A DNA stretch of 64,000 nt, taken from NCBI RefSeq assembly GCF_003335585.1, contig NZ_QBFD01000024.1, positions 255,345 through 319,344 on the forward strand. Direction: 5' to 3'. Shown piece after piece: positions 8,095 to 17,181 of this stretch; position 1 is the first letter of the stretch, and every line of letters begins with the position of its first letter. This DNA comes from Sulfitobacter sp. DFL-14 (GTDB lineage Bacteria > Pseudomonadota > Alphaproteobacteria > Rhodobacterales > Rhodobacteraceae). The translations under genes were made by a program, and so were the position numbers. Below the pieces are notes generated by a model. It did no database searches. It saw only the letters and a list, made by a program, of their open reading frames with translations, and had not been told where the DNA came from.

Positions 8095-8964
8095 CTACCC
8101 GCGCCCCTTCAGCGGCCGCATCAACCCTTCTTGCGTCACCGATGCAGCCAACTGGCCGTTCTGGTTGTAGATCAGCCCCCGGTTGAACCCGCGTCCGCCG
8201 CCCGTCCAGGGTGCGTCGAGCTCGTAGAGGTGCCAGTCCGAGAATTCGATCGGTGCGTGGAACCACATGGCGTGGTCAAGGCTGGCGGTCATCACCTTGC
8301 CCTGGAACCAGGTCAGCCCGTGGGGCCGCAGCGATGATCCCAGCAGGTTCATGTCAGAGGCATAGGCCAGCAGGCAGTGCTGCATCTGCGGCCCCTGCCC
8401 CTTGGCGGCTTCCATGCGGAACCACAATTGGTTGCGGTCATCCGCAGGGCCGGGTGAGAACAGGTCACGCGGCTCGATCTCGCGGATCTCGATGGGGCGC
8501 TCGCGCAGGAAATCTTCGCGGTACTTCTCCGGAATGCGCGCCACATTGGCCTCGCGCAGGGCGGGACGGTCGGGCCAGTTCTCCGGCGGCTGCGCGTCGG
8601 GCATGGGGTGTTGGTAGTCCCACCCCTCTTCCGCGATATGGAACGACGCGGACAGGTTGAAGATCTGCTTGCCGTGCTGGATCGCGACCACCCGCCGGGT
8701 GGTGAAACTGCCACCGTCGCGGGCGCGGTCCACCTGGTAGATCACCGGGATGGCCGGGTCGCCCGGCCGGATGAAATAGGCATGCAGGGAATGGCACAGC
8801 CGGTCTTCTACCGTGCGGTAGGCCGCCATCAGCGCCTGGGCGATCACATGCCCGCCGAAGATGCGCGTCGTTGTCTCCCCACCCGATCCGACGCCCCTGA
8901 ACAGGTCCACTTCAAGCTGTTCGATGTCCAGCAGTTCGAGCAATTCTTCAGCGACGGCGGTCAT
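8095..8964 (-). CDS. tesB: acyl-CoA thioesterase II
   Basis: Hydrolyses acyl-CoA to free acid and CoA. Double hot-dog protein of 289 residues, the usual TesB length. Visible signatures are GGHVIAQALMAAYRTV, SLHAYFIRPGDP, FTTRRVVAIQHGK with FNLSASF, LLAYASDMNLLG with the conserved Asp, SLDHAMWFH, and the C-terminal TQEGLMR with the conserved Gln. It is the last gene of the minus-strand run that begins at the ABC importer, 12 bases after the acetoacetate-CoA ligase. It probably releases CoA from dead-end intermediates of the island. Confidence 0.93.
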   Translation of the reverse strand: MTAVAEELLELLDIEQLEVDLFRGVGSGGETTTRIFGGHVIAQALMAAYRTVEDRLCHSLHAYFIRPGDPAIPVIYQVDRARDGGSFTTRRVVAIQHGKQIFNLSASFHIAEEGWDYQHPMPDAQPPENWPDRPALREANVARIPEKYREDFLRERPIEIREIEPRDLFSPGPADDRNQLWFRMEAAKGQGPQMQHCLLAYASDMNLLGSSLRPHGLTWFQGKVMTASLDHAMWFHAPIEFSDWHLYELDAPWTGGGRGFNRGLIYNQNGQLAASVTQEGLMRPLKGRG

Positions 8965-8976
8965 GTGAGGGCTTTC

Positions 8977-10932
8977 TCAGGTCAGGGCCCGTGCCTCGGC
9001 ATAGGCGATAAAGAAATCAAAGCTGTCCGGGTTGGCCATGGAATCGCGGTTCACGACCTTGGCAGCATCGCCCCCCAACAATAACTTTTTGACCGGAACC
9101 TCAAGCTTCTTGCCCGACAAGGTGCGCGGAACTTCCTTTATCTCTATGATTTCATTCGGGATAAAACGGGCCGACACGCCACTGCGGATCGCGGCGTTGA
9201 TCTGATCCTTCAGCGTATCATCCAGTGCAACGCCGGGTGCGGGCACCACGAAAAGCGGCATGAAGCTTTCGCGGCCCAGAAATTCAAGGTCGACCACCAG
9301 CGAATCCATCACGCTGTCCAGCCCCTCGACCGCCTGGTAGATCTCGGCAGAGCCCAGCCTCAATCCCTTGCGGTTGATGGTGGCGTCGGACCGCCCATAG
9401 ATCACACTTGCCCCTTCGGCATTGATCGAAATCCAGTCGCCATGGCGCCAGATGCCGGGGTAATCGGCAAAATAACTGTCGAACAGACGGCTGCCGTCCT
9501 CGTCCCCCCAGAAATACAGCGGCATGGAGGGCAAGGGCTCTGTACAGACCAGCTCGCCCACTTCGTCCACCAGCGCATCGCCATGGGCATCATAGGCATG
9601 CACCGCATTGCCCAGGGCACGGCACTGCATTTCGCCCGCGCGCACCGCCATACCGGGATGGCCCAGCACAAAGGCCCCGGCAAGGTCGGTCCCGCCCGAG
9701 ATCGGCGCAAGCCATTGATCCGCCTTCACGTCCCGGTAGATCCAGTCATAGGCATCCGACGACAACGGCGACCCGGTGGACCCGAGCGCCCGCAGCGCGC
9801 TCAGATCGACATCGGTGCGCGGGGTCACGCCCGCCTTCATGCAGCCGCTGTAGAATGCGGCACCGGCACCGAAATAGGTGATCTTCTCCGCCGCCACAAA
9901 ACGCCAGACAACGCCCATGTCAGGATGGTTCGGCGCACTGTCGAACATCGCGACGGTTGCCCCCTGCCCCAGTGCCATCCATTGCGAATTCCACATGATC
10001 CAGCCCGAAGAGGTCATCCAGCAGAACCTGTCCGCAGCCGTCAGGTCATGGTGCAGCGATTGCTTGGCCGCCTCAAGGATGATGCCGCCATGGCCATGCA
10101 CGATGGGTTTTGGGTTGCCCGTGGTGCCCGACGAATAAACGATCCAGAGCGGATGCTCGAAATCCACCTGTTCCGACAGGTACGGCGTGTCATCCCCGGT
10201 CAGACTGGCCCAGGCGACATGGCCCGGCGGCAGATCGCCCACCACCGGTACGGTCACGCATTGGGTGACGCTGGGCAGGCCCGCTGCGATCTCTGCCAGA
10301 ATGGCGCGCCGGTCGATGGTCTTGCCCGCGTGCACATAGCCGTCCTGCGCGATCAGCACCTTGGGTTCGATCTGTTTGAAGCGGTCAAGGATGGCGACAT
10401 GCCCCATGTCCGGCGCGCAGAGCGACCAGATGGCCCCGATGCTGGCCGTCGCCAGGAAGGCCACCAGCGCCGTGTCGGTATTGGGCAGGATGGCGACAAC
10501 CCGGTCACCGGTGCCCACCCCCATGCCGCGCAGCCGCGCGGTAGTGCTGGCCACCTGTGCCCGCAATTCGCCCCAGGTCATCTCGCTCCGGCCAAAGGTC
10601 TCCGATTGCACGATCAGCGCAAGCTGGTCCTCGCGCCCTTCCCCGTGTTTCATGATCTGGTCGACATAGTTCAGCCGCCCGCCGGCGCCCCATTCGGCCC
10701 CCGGCATCTGACGTTTGACCAGCAGCTTTTCCGGCCGGACGCTGGCCCGCACGTCAAAGAAGTCCCAGATCGCCGTCCAAAAACCTTCCAGGTCCTCGAT
10801 GCTCCACCGCCACATGGCGTTGTAATCGTCGAAACTCAGGCCACGGTGATCGGCCAGCCAGCGTTCAAACGCGGCCATGGTGGAGGCCTCCCGGCGTTCA
10901 GCCGAAGGTGCCCAGAGCACCGGTGCCGTCAT
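8977..10932 (-). CDS. aacS: acetoacetate--CoA ligase
   Basis: Activates acetoacetate (or a related 3-oxo/hydroxy acid) to its CoA ester with ATP. 651 residues, the length of AacS. It has the N-terminal FWTAIWDFFDV region typical of acetyl/acetoacetyl-CoA synthetases, the P-loop IVYSSGTTGNPKP near residue 268, WMTSSGWIMWN, YGRSDATINRKGLRLGSAEIY, and a C-terminal RTLSGKKLEVPVKKLL with the catalytic lysine. The start overlaps the stop of the upstream hydrolase gene by four bases (ATGA). It would feed acetoacetate from the island, or from ketone-body use, into thiolysis. Confidence 0.92.
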   Translation of the reverse strand: MTAPVLWAPSAERREASTMAAFERWLADHRGLSFDDYNAMWRWSIEDLEGFWTAIWDFFDVRASVRPEKLLVKRQMPGAEWGAGGRLNYVDQIMKHGEGREDQLALIVQSETFGRSEMTWGELRAQVASTTARLRGMGVGTGDRVVAILPNTDTALVAFLATASIGAIWSLCAPDMGHVAILDRFKQIEPKVLIAQDGYVHAGKTIDRRAILAEIAAGLPSVTQCVTVPVVGDLPPGHVAWASLTGDDTPYLSEQVDFEHPLWIVYSSGTTGNPKPIVHGHGGIILEAAKQSLHHDLTAADRFCWMTSSGWIMWNSQWMALGQGATVAMFDSAPNHPDMGVVWRFVAAEKITYFGAGAAFYSGCMKAGVTPRTDVDLSALRALGSTGSPLSSDAYDWIYRDVKADQWLAPISGGTDLAGAFVLGHPGMAVRAGEMQCRALGNAVHAYDAHGDALVDEVGELVCTEPLPSMPLYFWGDEDGSRLFDSYFADYPGIWRHGDWISINAEGASVIYGRSDATINRKGLRLGSAEIYQAVEGLDSVMDSLVVDLEFLGRESFMPLFVVPAPGVALDDTLKDQINAAIRSGVSARFIPNEIIEIKEVPRTLSGKKLEVPVKKLLLGGDAAKVVNRDSMANPDSFDFFIAYAEARALT

Positions 10933-12134
10933 GTCAGCGCCCCATGCACCAGCGCCTTGAGCTGTGCGCGTGCGGGATAGGCGCTGCTGGGGATCAGCTG
11001 GGTGAAAAAGATCACCGAGAGGTCAAAGACCGGGTCGATCCAGAAAAAGGTCGAGGCCATGCCGCCCCAGCTGAAATCGCCCACCGACCCCGGCGCACGG
11101 GCGCGGCCCGGATTCAGCAAGACGGCCCCGCCGATGCCAAACCCCATGCCTTCCATCGGCTGTTCAGCAAAGCTTTGCGGCCCCATGGAGGCGATTTCCC
11201 CCGGCAGATGGTTGCGTGTCATGAAATCGAGCGTCTTCGGCCCGATGATCCCGGCCCCGCCGGTGCGCAGCATTTCGGTGAACTTCAGATAATCGTCGAT
11301 GGTTCCGACAAGGCCACCACCGCCCGACAGCAATGTGGCCTCCAGAAACGGGGATTTGTCCGCGCCGTCCATCAGGCGCAGGGTATCGCCGCCCTTTTCG
11401 ATCTTGCCCACGGTAAAGCCCCCCTCTGCCATCGGGGTATAGCAGGCGGCAAAGCGGTCGCGGGCGGCGGCAGGCACGGAAAACCGGGTTTCATCCATGC
11501 CGAGCGGGTCAAAGATACGCTCGGCAAAAACCTCCTCCAGGGTCTGGCCTGTGACCACTTCGATCACCCTGCCGATCACATCAATGCCCACCGAATATTC
11601 CCAGCGGCTGCCGGGCTGAAAGGCCAGGGGCAGTTCCGCCAGCATGTCGCACATCGGGGCAAGCCCCGACTGGTTGGGGCGGAATTCCACCTTGTGCTCA
11701 CCCATCAGCCCGCCCAGGACCCCCGGATTGAACGCATAGCTCAGCCCGGAGGTATGGGTCAGCAACTGGTGCAATGTCGGCGGTGCGCAGGGTTCAACCT
11801 GATCGGCAGCGGTGGCACCCGGCACGAGGCAGGTCATTTCAGAGAAAGCGGGAATGAAGTCGGACACCGGCGCGTCGAGGTGAAACAGGCCTTCTTCGAC
11901 CAGTGTCATCAGGGCAAGGCTGGTGACCGGTTTGGTCATGGAATAGATGCGCGCCACGGTATCGCGTTCCCAGGGGCGCCGGGATTCGACATCGCGGTGG
12001 CCGGCCTGGTGATAATATACCTCTTGCCCGCCCTGCACGATCAGGGCGGAGCATCCGGCAAGGCGGCGTTGATCCACATAGGACTGCATCCAGCCCGCGA
12101 TCCGGTCCAGCCGCCCGGCATCAAATCCGCCCAT
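10929..12134 (-). CDS. serine hydrolase, class C beta-lactamase fold (EstB-like esterase)
   Basis: 401-residue serine hydrolase of the beta-lactamase/penicillin-binding fold. The nucleophile and general base are in SMTK (Ser65, Lys68), and WEYSVGIDVIG near residue 185 supplies the tyrosine. The YxN motif of true beta-lactamases is YSV here, as in EstB-type esterases. No signal peptide is visible, so a cytoplasmic esterase or lactonase acting on a substrate of the island is more likely than antibiotic resistance. It lies three bases after livF and overlaps aacS by four. Confidence 0.85.
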   Translation of the reverse strand: MGGFDAGRLDRIAGWMQSYVDQRRLAGCSALIVQGGQEVYYHQAGHRDVESRRPWERDTVARIYSMTKPVTSLALMTLVEEGLFHLDAPVSDFIPAFSEMTCLVPGATAADQVEPCAPPTLHQLLTHTSGLSYAFNPGVLGGLMGEHKVEFRPNQSGLAPMCDMLAELPLAFQPGSRWEYSVGIDVIGRVIEVVTGQTLEEVFAERIFDPLGMDETRFSVPAAARDRFAACYTPMAEGGFTVGKIEKGGDTLRLMDGADKSPFLEATLLSGGGGLVGTIDDYLKFTEMLRTGGAGIIGPKTLDFMTRNHLPGEIASMGPQSFAEQPMEGMGFGIGGAVLLNPGRARAPGSVGDFSWGGMASTFFWIDPVFDLSVIFFTQLIPSSAYPARAQLKALVHGALT

Positions 12135-12137
12135 GTC

Positions 12138-12839
12138 TCAGACCTCTAGCCATTCCTTGCGCACGTCTTCACGGCCTTTCAACTCGGCCGGCGTTCCTTC
12201 GAACACCACCTGCCCGTGCCCCATCACATAAACACGATGCGCAATGTCCATGGCAATGGACAGTTTCTGCTCCACCAGCAGGGTCGAAATGCCCTTTTCC
12301 GCAATCGCCTTGAGCACTTCAGCGACTTTTTGCACCATCTGCGGCGAAAGCCCCTCTGTCGGTTCGTCGATCATGACGAAATCCGGGTCCCCCATCAGCG
12401 TGCGGCACATGGTCAGCATCTGCTGCTCGCCCCCCGACAGCACAGAAGCCTCGACGTCGGCACGGCGATCGAGGTTCTCGAACATCTCGAACATGGCCTG
12501 CATGGACCAGCGCCCGGCACCGTCCTTCTGTCCCGGCTTCAGACCCAGCGTCAGGTTCTGCCGCGTGGTCAGACCGGGAAAAATGTCGCGGTTCTCGGGC
12601 ACATAGCCGATGCCCATGTTGGCGATTTCATAGGCTTTCTTGCCCGCAATCTCCTTGCCTCTGAACTTGACGGAACCCTTCGGTTCGACCTCGCCCATGA
12701 TGGCCTTGCAGGTGGTGGACCGGCCCACGCCGTTGCGGCCCAGAAGGGCCACGATCTCGCCCTCCTGCACGTTCAGGGACACACCCTGAAGAATGTGGGA
12801 CTTGCCATAATAGGCATGCATGTCGGTGACTTCGATCAT
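12138..12839 (-). CDS. livF: branched-chain amino acid-type ABC transporter ATP-binding protein (LivF type)
   Basis: One of two ATPases energising the importer encoded by the five adjacent genes, 233 residues. Walker A reads GRNGVGRST (about residues 34-42): the invariant lysine is replaced by Arg40, and the DNA clearly shows CGG. The rest is intact: signature LSGGEQQM, Walker B FVMIDEPTEGLSP, and a switch-region VEQ in place of the usual His. LivF-family proteins with this Lys-to-Arg change do occur, but it suggests that hydrolysis is carried mainly by the LivG partner. The start overlaps the livG stop by one base. Confidence 0.93.
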   Translation of the reverse strand: MIEVTDMHAYYGKSHILQGVSLNVQEGEIVALLGRNGVGRSTTCKAIMGEVEPKGSVKFRGKEIAGKKAYEIANMGIGYVPENRDIFPGLTTRQNLTLGLKPGQKDGAGRWSMQAMFEMFENLDRRADVEASVLSGGEQQMLTMCRTLMGDPDFVMIDEPTEGLSPQMVQKVAEVLKAIAEKGISTLLVEQKLSIAMDIAHRVYVMGHGQVVFEGTPAELKGREDVRKEWLEV

Positions 12840-13600
12840 CAGTGTTCTGCCTCCAATGCCGCGCCAAGATAGGCTTCCTGCACCTTGGGATCGCCGCGCA
12901 CCTCTTCGGGTTTGCCTGTCGCGATGATTTCGCCGTAGACCAGCACCGAAATGCGGTCCGCGAGGCCGAATACGACGCCCATGTCATGTTCCACCATGAT
13001 CAGGGTCTTGCCCTCGGTCACCTTCATGATCAGGTCGGTGATGTAATCGGTTTCCGAATGGCTCATCCCGGCGGTGGGTTCATCCAGCATGATCACATCC
13101 GCACCACCGGCAATGGTGATCCCGATCTCAAGCGCACGCTGTTCGGCATAGGAAAGCGTACCGGCAGGCAGGTTGCGCCGCTCTGTCAGGTTGATCTGCT
13201 CCAGGATCGCCTCTGCCCCTTCGGTCAGGTCACGGCTGCGGTTCACCAGGTTCCAGAAGCTGTACTTGTACCCCTGCGACCAAAGCAGGGCACAGCGCAC
13301 GTTCTCGAAAACCGTCATCTTGGGAAAGATATTGGTGATCTGGAACGACCGCGACAGCCCCTTGCGGTTGATCTGGTAGGGTTCCAGACCGATCAGGTCT
13401 TCACCATGCAGTTTCACGGTGCCTGCCGTGGGCTGGAAACGCGCGGTGATCAGGTTGAACAGTGTGGATTTCCCCGCCCCGTTCGGCCCGATGACCGCAT
13501 GGCGTTCCGATTTGCCGATGGACAGGTCGATGCCACGAATGATCTCTGCCTTGCCAAAGCTCTTCTTGAGGCCGCTCAGTTCAAGTGCCGGGGTGCTCAT
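12839..13600 (-). CDS. livG: branched-chain amino acid-type ABC transporter ATP-binding protein (LivG type)
   Basis: Partner ATPase, 253 residues. It has a canonical Walker A GPNGAGKST with Lys44, LSYAEQRALEIG as a LivG-type signature, Walker B VIMLDEPTAGMS, switch His in VEHDMGVVFGLADRISVL, and the C-terminal EVRGDPKVQEAYLG characteristic of LivG. All catalytic motifs are present, in contrast with its LivF neighbour. It is flanked by overlaps with livM (ATGA) and livF. Substrates of this ABC family extend well beyond amino acids to amides, urea, aromatic acids and bile acids; context here suggests an organic acid. Confidence 0.94.
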   Translation of the reverse strand: MSTPALELSGLKKSFGKAEIIRGIDLSIGKSERHAVIGPNGAGKSTLFNLITARFQPTAGTVKLHGEDLIGLEPYQINRKGLSRSFQITNIFPKMTVFENVRCALLWSQGYKYSFWNLVNRSRDLTEGAEAILEQINLTERRNLPAGTLSYAEQRALEIGITIAGGADVIMLDEPTAGMSHSETDYITDLIMKVTEGKTLIMVEHDMGVVFGLADRISVLVYGEIIATGKPEEVRGDPKVQEAYLGAALEAEH

Positions 13601-14892
13601 GCGCTGCCTCCTGCTGTATTTGCTTCGTTCCAGGCATCCCGCAGCGCAGGCGCATTGGCGCGGGTGATGCCAAGGGCAATGGCCGTCACCCCGAGGGCAA
13701 CCACCCAGGGCAGGATGTCGTGGCTGTTGAACGTGGTCCAGAACAGCGTCATCTCATCGTCCCCATAGGCCGCGTGGCGCACATGGAACACCATTTCCAC
13801 CAGCGCTGACAGACCAAGTATGCCAATCAGGGCCGGCAGCAGGGTCTTGAGGTAGGGCAATATCAGCAACCTTGCCTTGCCCAGCTTGAACACCGGCACA
13901 TGCATCATCATCAGCCCGGCAAGACCGCCCGGAAAGAACATCACCGTGGCGACAAAGAGCGTGCCTGCATAAAACGCCCAAAGCTCCGTTTGCAGGCTGA
14001 GCACGGTCTGCAGCAGGGTAAAGGCGATGGCCCCGATGATCGGCCCGAAGAAGAAACCGACACCGCCCAGGAAGGTCACCAGCAGGATGACGCCCGAAGA
14101 CGTGGTGTTCAGGTTCTCCTCGGTCAGGATCTCATAGTTGATGGCAAAGAGCCCGCCCGCGATCCCGGCAAAGAAACCCGACGCGACAAAGCTGTAGAAA
14201 CGCACCCAGCGCGCCGAATAGCCCAGAAACTCGGCCCGTTCCGGGTTGTCGCGCACGGCATTGGCCATCCGCCCCACGGGGGTCCGCGACCACAGGTACA
14301 TCAGCGCGGCCGCAATCAGGACCCAGGCCGAAATCAGGTAGTACACCTCGATCTGCTGCAGGAACTCGGTGCCGAAGAAGGGCCTTGCATAGGTTCGGTC
14401 GCCCGACACGCCTTCCTCGCCACCGAAGAAGGCGACGATGATCACCGAACAGGCAGCGATCAACTCGCCCACGCCGAGCGAGATCATGGCAAATACGGTG
14501 CCCGCGCTGCGGGTGGAGAAACTGCCGACAATCATCGCCAGCCCCATGCCGAACAGCCCGCCAAAGACCGGCAGCACCGGCAAGGGCAGCGCCGCAAAGA
14601 AGTCGGAGGCGTTCATGATGTGCATGCAGGCGAACCCGCCGACCCCGGCATAGACCGCATGGCCGAAAGACAGCATGCCCCCCTGTCCCAGCAGCATGTT
14701 GTAGGCCAGCGCAAAGATCACCGTGATCCACATCTGGTTCATGATGGTGATCGAGGAATTGTTGGTGAAGATGAACGGCAGCACCGCCAGCAACACTGCC
14801 GCCACGATCCAGGGGCCGAGGGACAGGGTCATGGAACCGGCGCGCATCCGCTCGGATGGTTTGGTCGGGTCGGTGGTGATTTGATCGGTCAT
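13597..14892 (-). CDS. livM: branched-chain amino acid-type ABC transporter permease (LivM type)
   Basis: Inner-membrane permease of 431 residues with about ten hydrophobic segments. LivM signatures include AYNMLLGQGGMLSFGHAVYAGVGGF near residues 60-85 and GLFAINYEILTEENLNTTSSG; the conserved cytoplasmic-loop NPERAEFLGYSA couples to the ATPases. Start 14892 is the ATG overlapping the livH stop (ATGA); an upstream frame extension is the livH shadow. The C-terminal ~110 residues after the last conserved loop are longer than in E. coli LivM and include three more hydrophobic stretches. Confidence 0.92.
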   Translation of the reverse strand: MTDQITTDPTKPSERMRAGSMTLSLGPWIVAAVLLAVLPFIFTNNSSITIMNQMWITVIFALAYNMLLGQGGMLSFGHAVYAGVGGFACMHIMNASDFFAALPLPVLPVFGGLFGMGLAMIVGSFSTRSAGTVFAMISLGVGELIAACSVIIVAFFGGEEGVSGDRTYARPFFGTEFLQQIEVYYLISAWVLIAAALMYLWSRTPVGRMANAVRDNPERAEFLGYSARWVRFYSFVASGFFAGIAGGLFAINYEILTEENLNTTSSGVILLVTFLGGVGFFFGPIIGAIAFTLLQTVLSLQTELWAFYAGTLFVATVMFFPGGLAGLMMMHVPVFKLGKARLLILPYLKTLLPALIGILGLSALVEMVFHVRHAAYGDDEMTLFWTTFNSHDILPWVVALGVTAIALGITRANAPALRDAWNEANTAGGSA

Positions 14893-15845
14893 GAGTGACG
14901 CTTTCCGAAAAGTCCCGAAGGCCGGAAGATGAGGATCAGCACCATCAGAATATAGGGCAGAATATCTGCAATCTGCGGGCTTGTGATGGTCCAGAAGTCG
15001 CGGAACAGGCTCTCGTCCAGGTTCTCGGGTGTGCCGATGCCGATGCCGTTCAGGATATCGGCCATCTCGATGTTGTAGGATTTGGCGAAGGTGGTGATCC
15101 ATCCGATCAGCAGCGACGCAACCAATGCGCCCCACAGGGATCCAAGCCCCCCGATCACGATGGTCACAAAGACGATGGACCCCAGCACAAAGGCCATGCC
15201 CGGAAAGGTGCCCAGCACCGGCCCTGCGATGACACCGGCAACACCGGCCAGCGCCGTGCCGACACCGAAGACCCCCATGAAGATCAGCGGCACGTTATGG
15301 CCCAGCGCCTCGACCGTGCGCGGATAGCTGAGCGCGGCCTGGATGATCATGCCCACGCGCGTCCGGGTCAGGATGTAGAGCAGCCCGATGAAGATCGCGA
15401 TGGAGATGAAGATCATGAAAATCTTGTAGGCAGGAATGGAGTTGCCCGCGATGGCGAAGGCCGAGAAGTTCAGCGCGTCAGGCACGAAGTAGGCCATCTG
15501 GTTCTTGCCCCAGATGAACTGCACCAGTTCCTCGATCAGCAGCGCAAGACCGAAGGTAAAGATCAGCTCCGGCACGTGGCCATACTGGTGCACCCGCCTG
15601 AGCCCGTATCGTTCGACGCCGGCGCCCAGGACGCCGACAATCAGCGGCGCCAGCAGCAAGCCCATCCAGAACCCCAGCGCGATGCTGATCTGATAGGCGA
15701 AATAGGCCCCCAACATATAAAAGCTGGCATGGGCAAAGTTCAGAACGCCCATCATTGAGAAAATCAGGGTCAGACCGGCAGACAGCATGAACAGCAGCAG
15801 TCCGGTTACCAGCCCGTCGATGATATTGACGAGAATGAGGTCCAT
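14889..15845 (-). CDS. livH: branched-chain amino acid-type ABC transporter permease (LivH type)
   Basis: Second permease, 318 residues, predicted eight membrane segments. Typical LivH features are the N-terminal IIDGLVTGLLLFMLSAGLTLIFSMMGVLNFAHASFYMLGAYFA, GYGLRRVHQ-like loop, and RTRVGMIIQAALSYPRTVEALGHNV, the ATPase-coupling loop. It is 88 bases downstream of the binding-protein gene with a long hairpin between, so lower expression than the binding protein is expected. It ends overlapping livM. Confidence 0.93.
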   Translation of the reverse strand: MDLILVNIIDGLVTGLLLFMLSAGLTLIFSMMGVLNFAHASFYMLGAYFAYQISIALGFWMGLLLAPLIVGVLGAGVERYGLRRVHQYGHVPELIFTFGLALLIEELVQFIWGKNQMAYFVPDALNFSAFAIAGNSIPAYKIFMIFISIAIFIGLLYILTRTRVGMIIQAALSYPRTVEALGHNVPLIFMGVFGVGTALAGVAGVIAGPVLGTFPGMAFVLGSIVFVTIVIGGLGSLWGALVASLLIGWITTFAKSYNIEMADILNGIGIGTPENLDESLFRDFWTITSPQIADILPYILMVLILIFRPSGLFGKRHS

Positions 15846-15893
15846 TGGCCCCTCCGGCTAGGATATGGCAAGGTCGTGTGACGCGAATGAAAA

Positions 15894-15924
15894 GGTCCGT
15901 CCCCGGCAGGGCCGGGAACGGACC
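15894..15924 (-). terminator. hairpin between binding-protein and permease genes (attenuating terminator)
   Basis: A 14-base arm pairs with its partner across a three-base loop with one mismatch (ggtccgtccccggc / gccgggaacggacc). On the minus strand it is followed by TTTTC, giving an intrinsic-terminator shape. Placed just after the solute-binding protein gene, it would let the binding protein be made in excess over the membrane components. Confidence 0.75.
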
Positions 15925-15933
15925 GGCAGCACC

Positions 15934-17181
15934 TTATTCGGGGCGCTTCATCTCGCAGGTGGTCGGGCTGTCCATGGAGGCCATCTCGATGGTTGACTCG
16001 TTGACAATGCCAAAACCGGACTGGTCGTAGTCGAAGTCGATGTTTTCATCGGTGTGGACGCCGACATGCATGTCCTGGATCAACTGGTGGTCCTGCGGAC
16101 GCATGAACAGTTTACCGCCCCACATGCTGTCATACTCCATGCCTTCCAGCTTGGAAGCGACGGCCACGACGTCATCCGCTGTACCCGCTTCCTCGATGGC
16201 GGTCGCCAGCATGCCGATCACGTTGAAGATCCGGCTCTGGTCGATGTTGCCATCCGGGTATTTGGCTTCGAACGCCTCATAGGTGGCACGCGCCTCCTCG
16301 GAGCCGATCGGGTTGATGCTACCCTGGGAAATCAGGCGAATACGGCCCTTGCCGCTTTCACCAAAGGCCGCCGTCATGCCGGAACCTGCTGCGTAATAGG
16401 TATAGATCGGACCTTCGAAACCGTTGTCGATGATCGCCTTGCCCAGACCCAGCATGTCAGCGCCCCAGTTGCCGGTAATCACCGCATCCGCACCGGATGC
16501 AACGATCTTGCGCGCGTAGGGGGTGAAATCCTTGACCTTGCCGATGGGGTGCAGCTCGTCGCCGACAACTTCGATGTCGTCACGCTTTTCGCCCAGCATC
16601 TTGTTTGCCGCGTCAGACACGGCCTTGCCGAAGGAATAATCCTGACCAATGATATAGACCTTCTTGATGTTCTCGTCCGCGACGATCACATCGGTCAGCG
16701 CATCCATCTTGATGTCCGCGTTGGCGTCGAAACGGAAGTGCCAGAAGTTGCATTTCTCGTTGGTCAGCGCCGGATCGACGGCAGCATAGTTCAGGAACAG
16801 AACGCGGCTGTCGGGGTTGCGGCGGTTGTGCTTGTCGATCGCTTCGGTCAGGGCGTTCGCCACGCCGGAGCTATTGCCCTGCACGATATAGCGGATGCCC
16901 TGGTCAATCGCGACCTGCAACTGGATCAGGGATTCCTTGGGGCTGATCTTGTTGTCGAAACCGACAACTTCAAATGTGTCGCCGCCCAGGACACCGCCCT
17001 TCTGGTTGACCATGTAGTCAGAGGCGAATTCGAACTGATGCAACCCGTTTGCACCGGTGCTGGCGAAAGGTCCGCTCAGCGGGTCGATGAAGGCGATCTT
17101 GATTGTTTCTGCAAAGGACGCAGAGGCGCCCACAATAAGTGACAGGGCCGAGACCACGCCCAGCTTGGTGATATTTTTCAT
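15934..17181 (-). CDS. ABC transporter substrate-binding protein (LivK type)
   Basis: Periplasmic receptor of the importer, 415 residues. A cleavable signal peptide (MKNITKLGVVSALSLIVGASASFAE) precedes a type I periplasmic-binding fold beginning IKIAFIDPLSGPFASTGANG. Start 17181 has GGGAGG seven bases upstream. It is the first gene of the importer operon. A 454-base regulatory gap separates it from the IclR gene upstream. The ligand cannot be read; the catabolic neighbours suggest a carboxylic acid rather than leucine. Confidence 0.9.
   Translation of the reverse strand: MKNITKLGVVSALSLIVGASASFAETIKIAFIDPLSGPFASTGANGLHQFEFASDYMVNQKGGVLGGDTFEVVGFDNKISPKESLIQLQVAIDQGIRYIVQGNSSGVANALTEAIDKHNRRNPDSRVLFLNYAAVDPALTNEKCNFWHFRFDANADIKMDALTDVIVADENIKKVYIIGQDYSFGKAVSDAANKMLGEKRDDIEVVGDELHPIGKVKDFTPYARKIVASGADAVITGNWGADMLGLGKAIIDNGFEGPIYTYYAAGSGMTAAFGESGKGRIRLISQGSINPIGSEEARATYEAFEAKYPDGNIDQSRIFNVIGMLATAIEEAGTADDVVAVASKLEGMEYDSMWGGKLFMRPQDHQLIQDMHVGVHTDENIDFDYDQSGFGIVNESTIEMASMDSPTTCEMKRPE

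Noticed and set aside
10929..12134. Antibiotic-resistance beta-lactamase
   Set aside because: It has SxxK but YSV rather than YxN and no signal peptide. The EstB-type esterase reading fits better.
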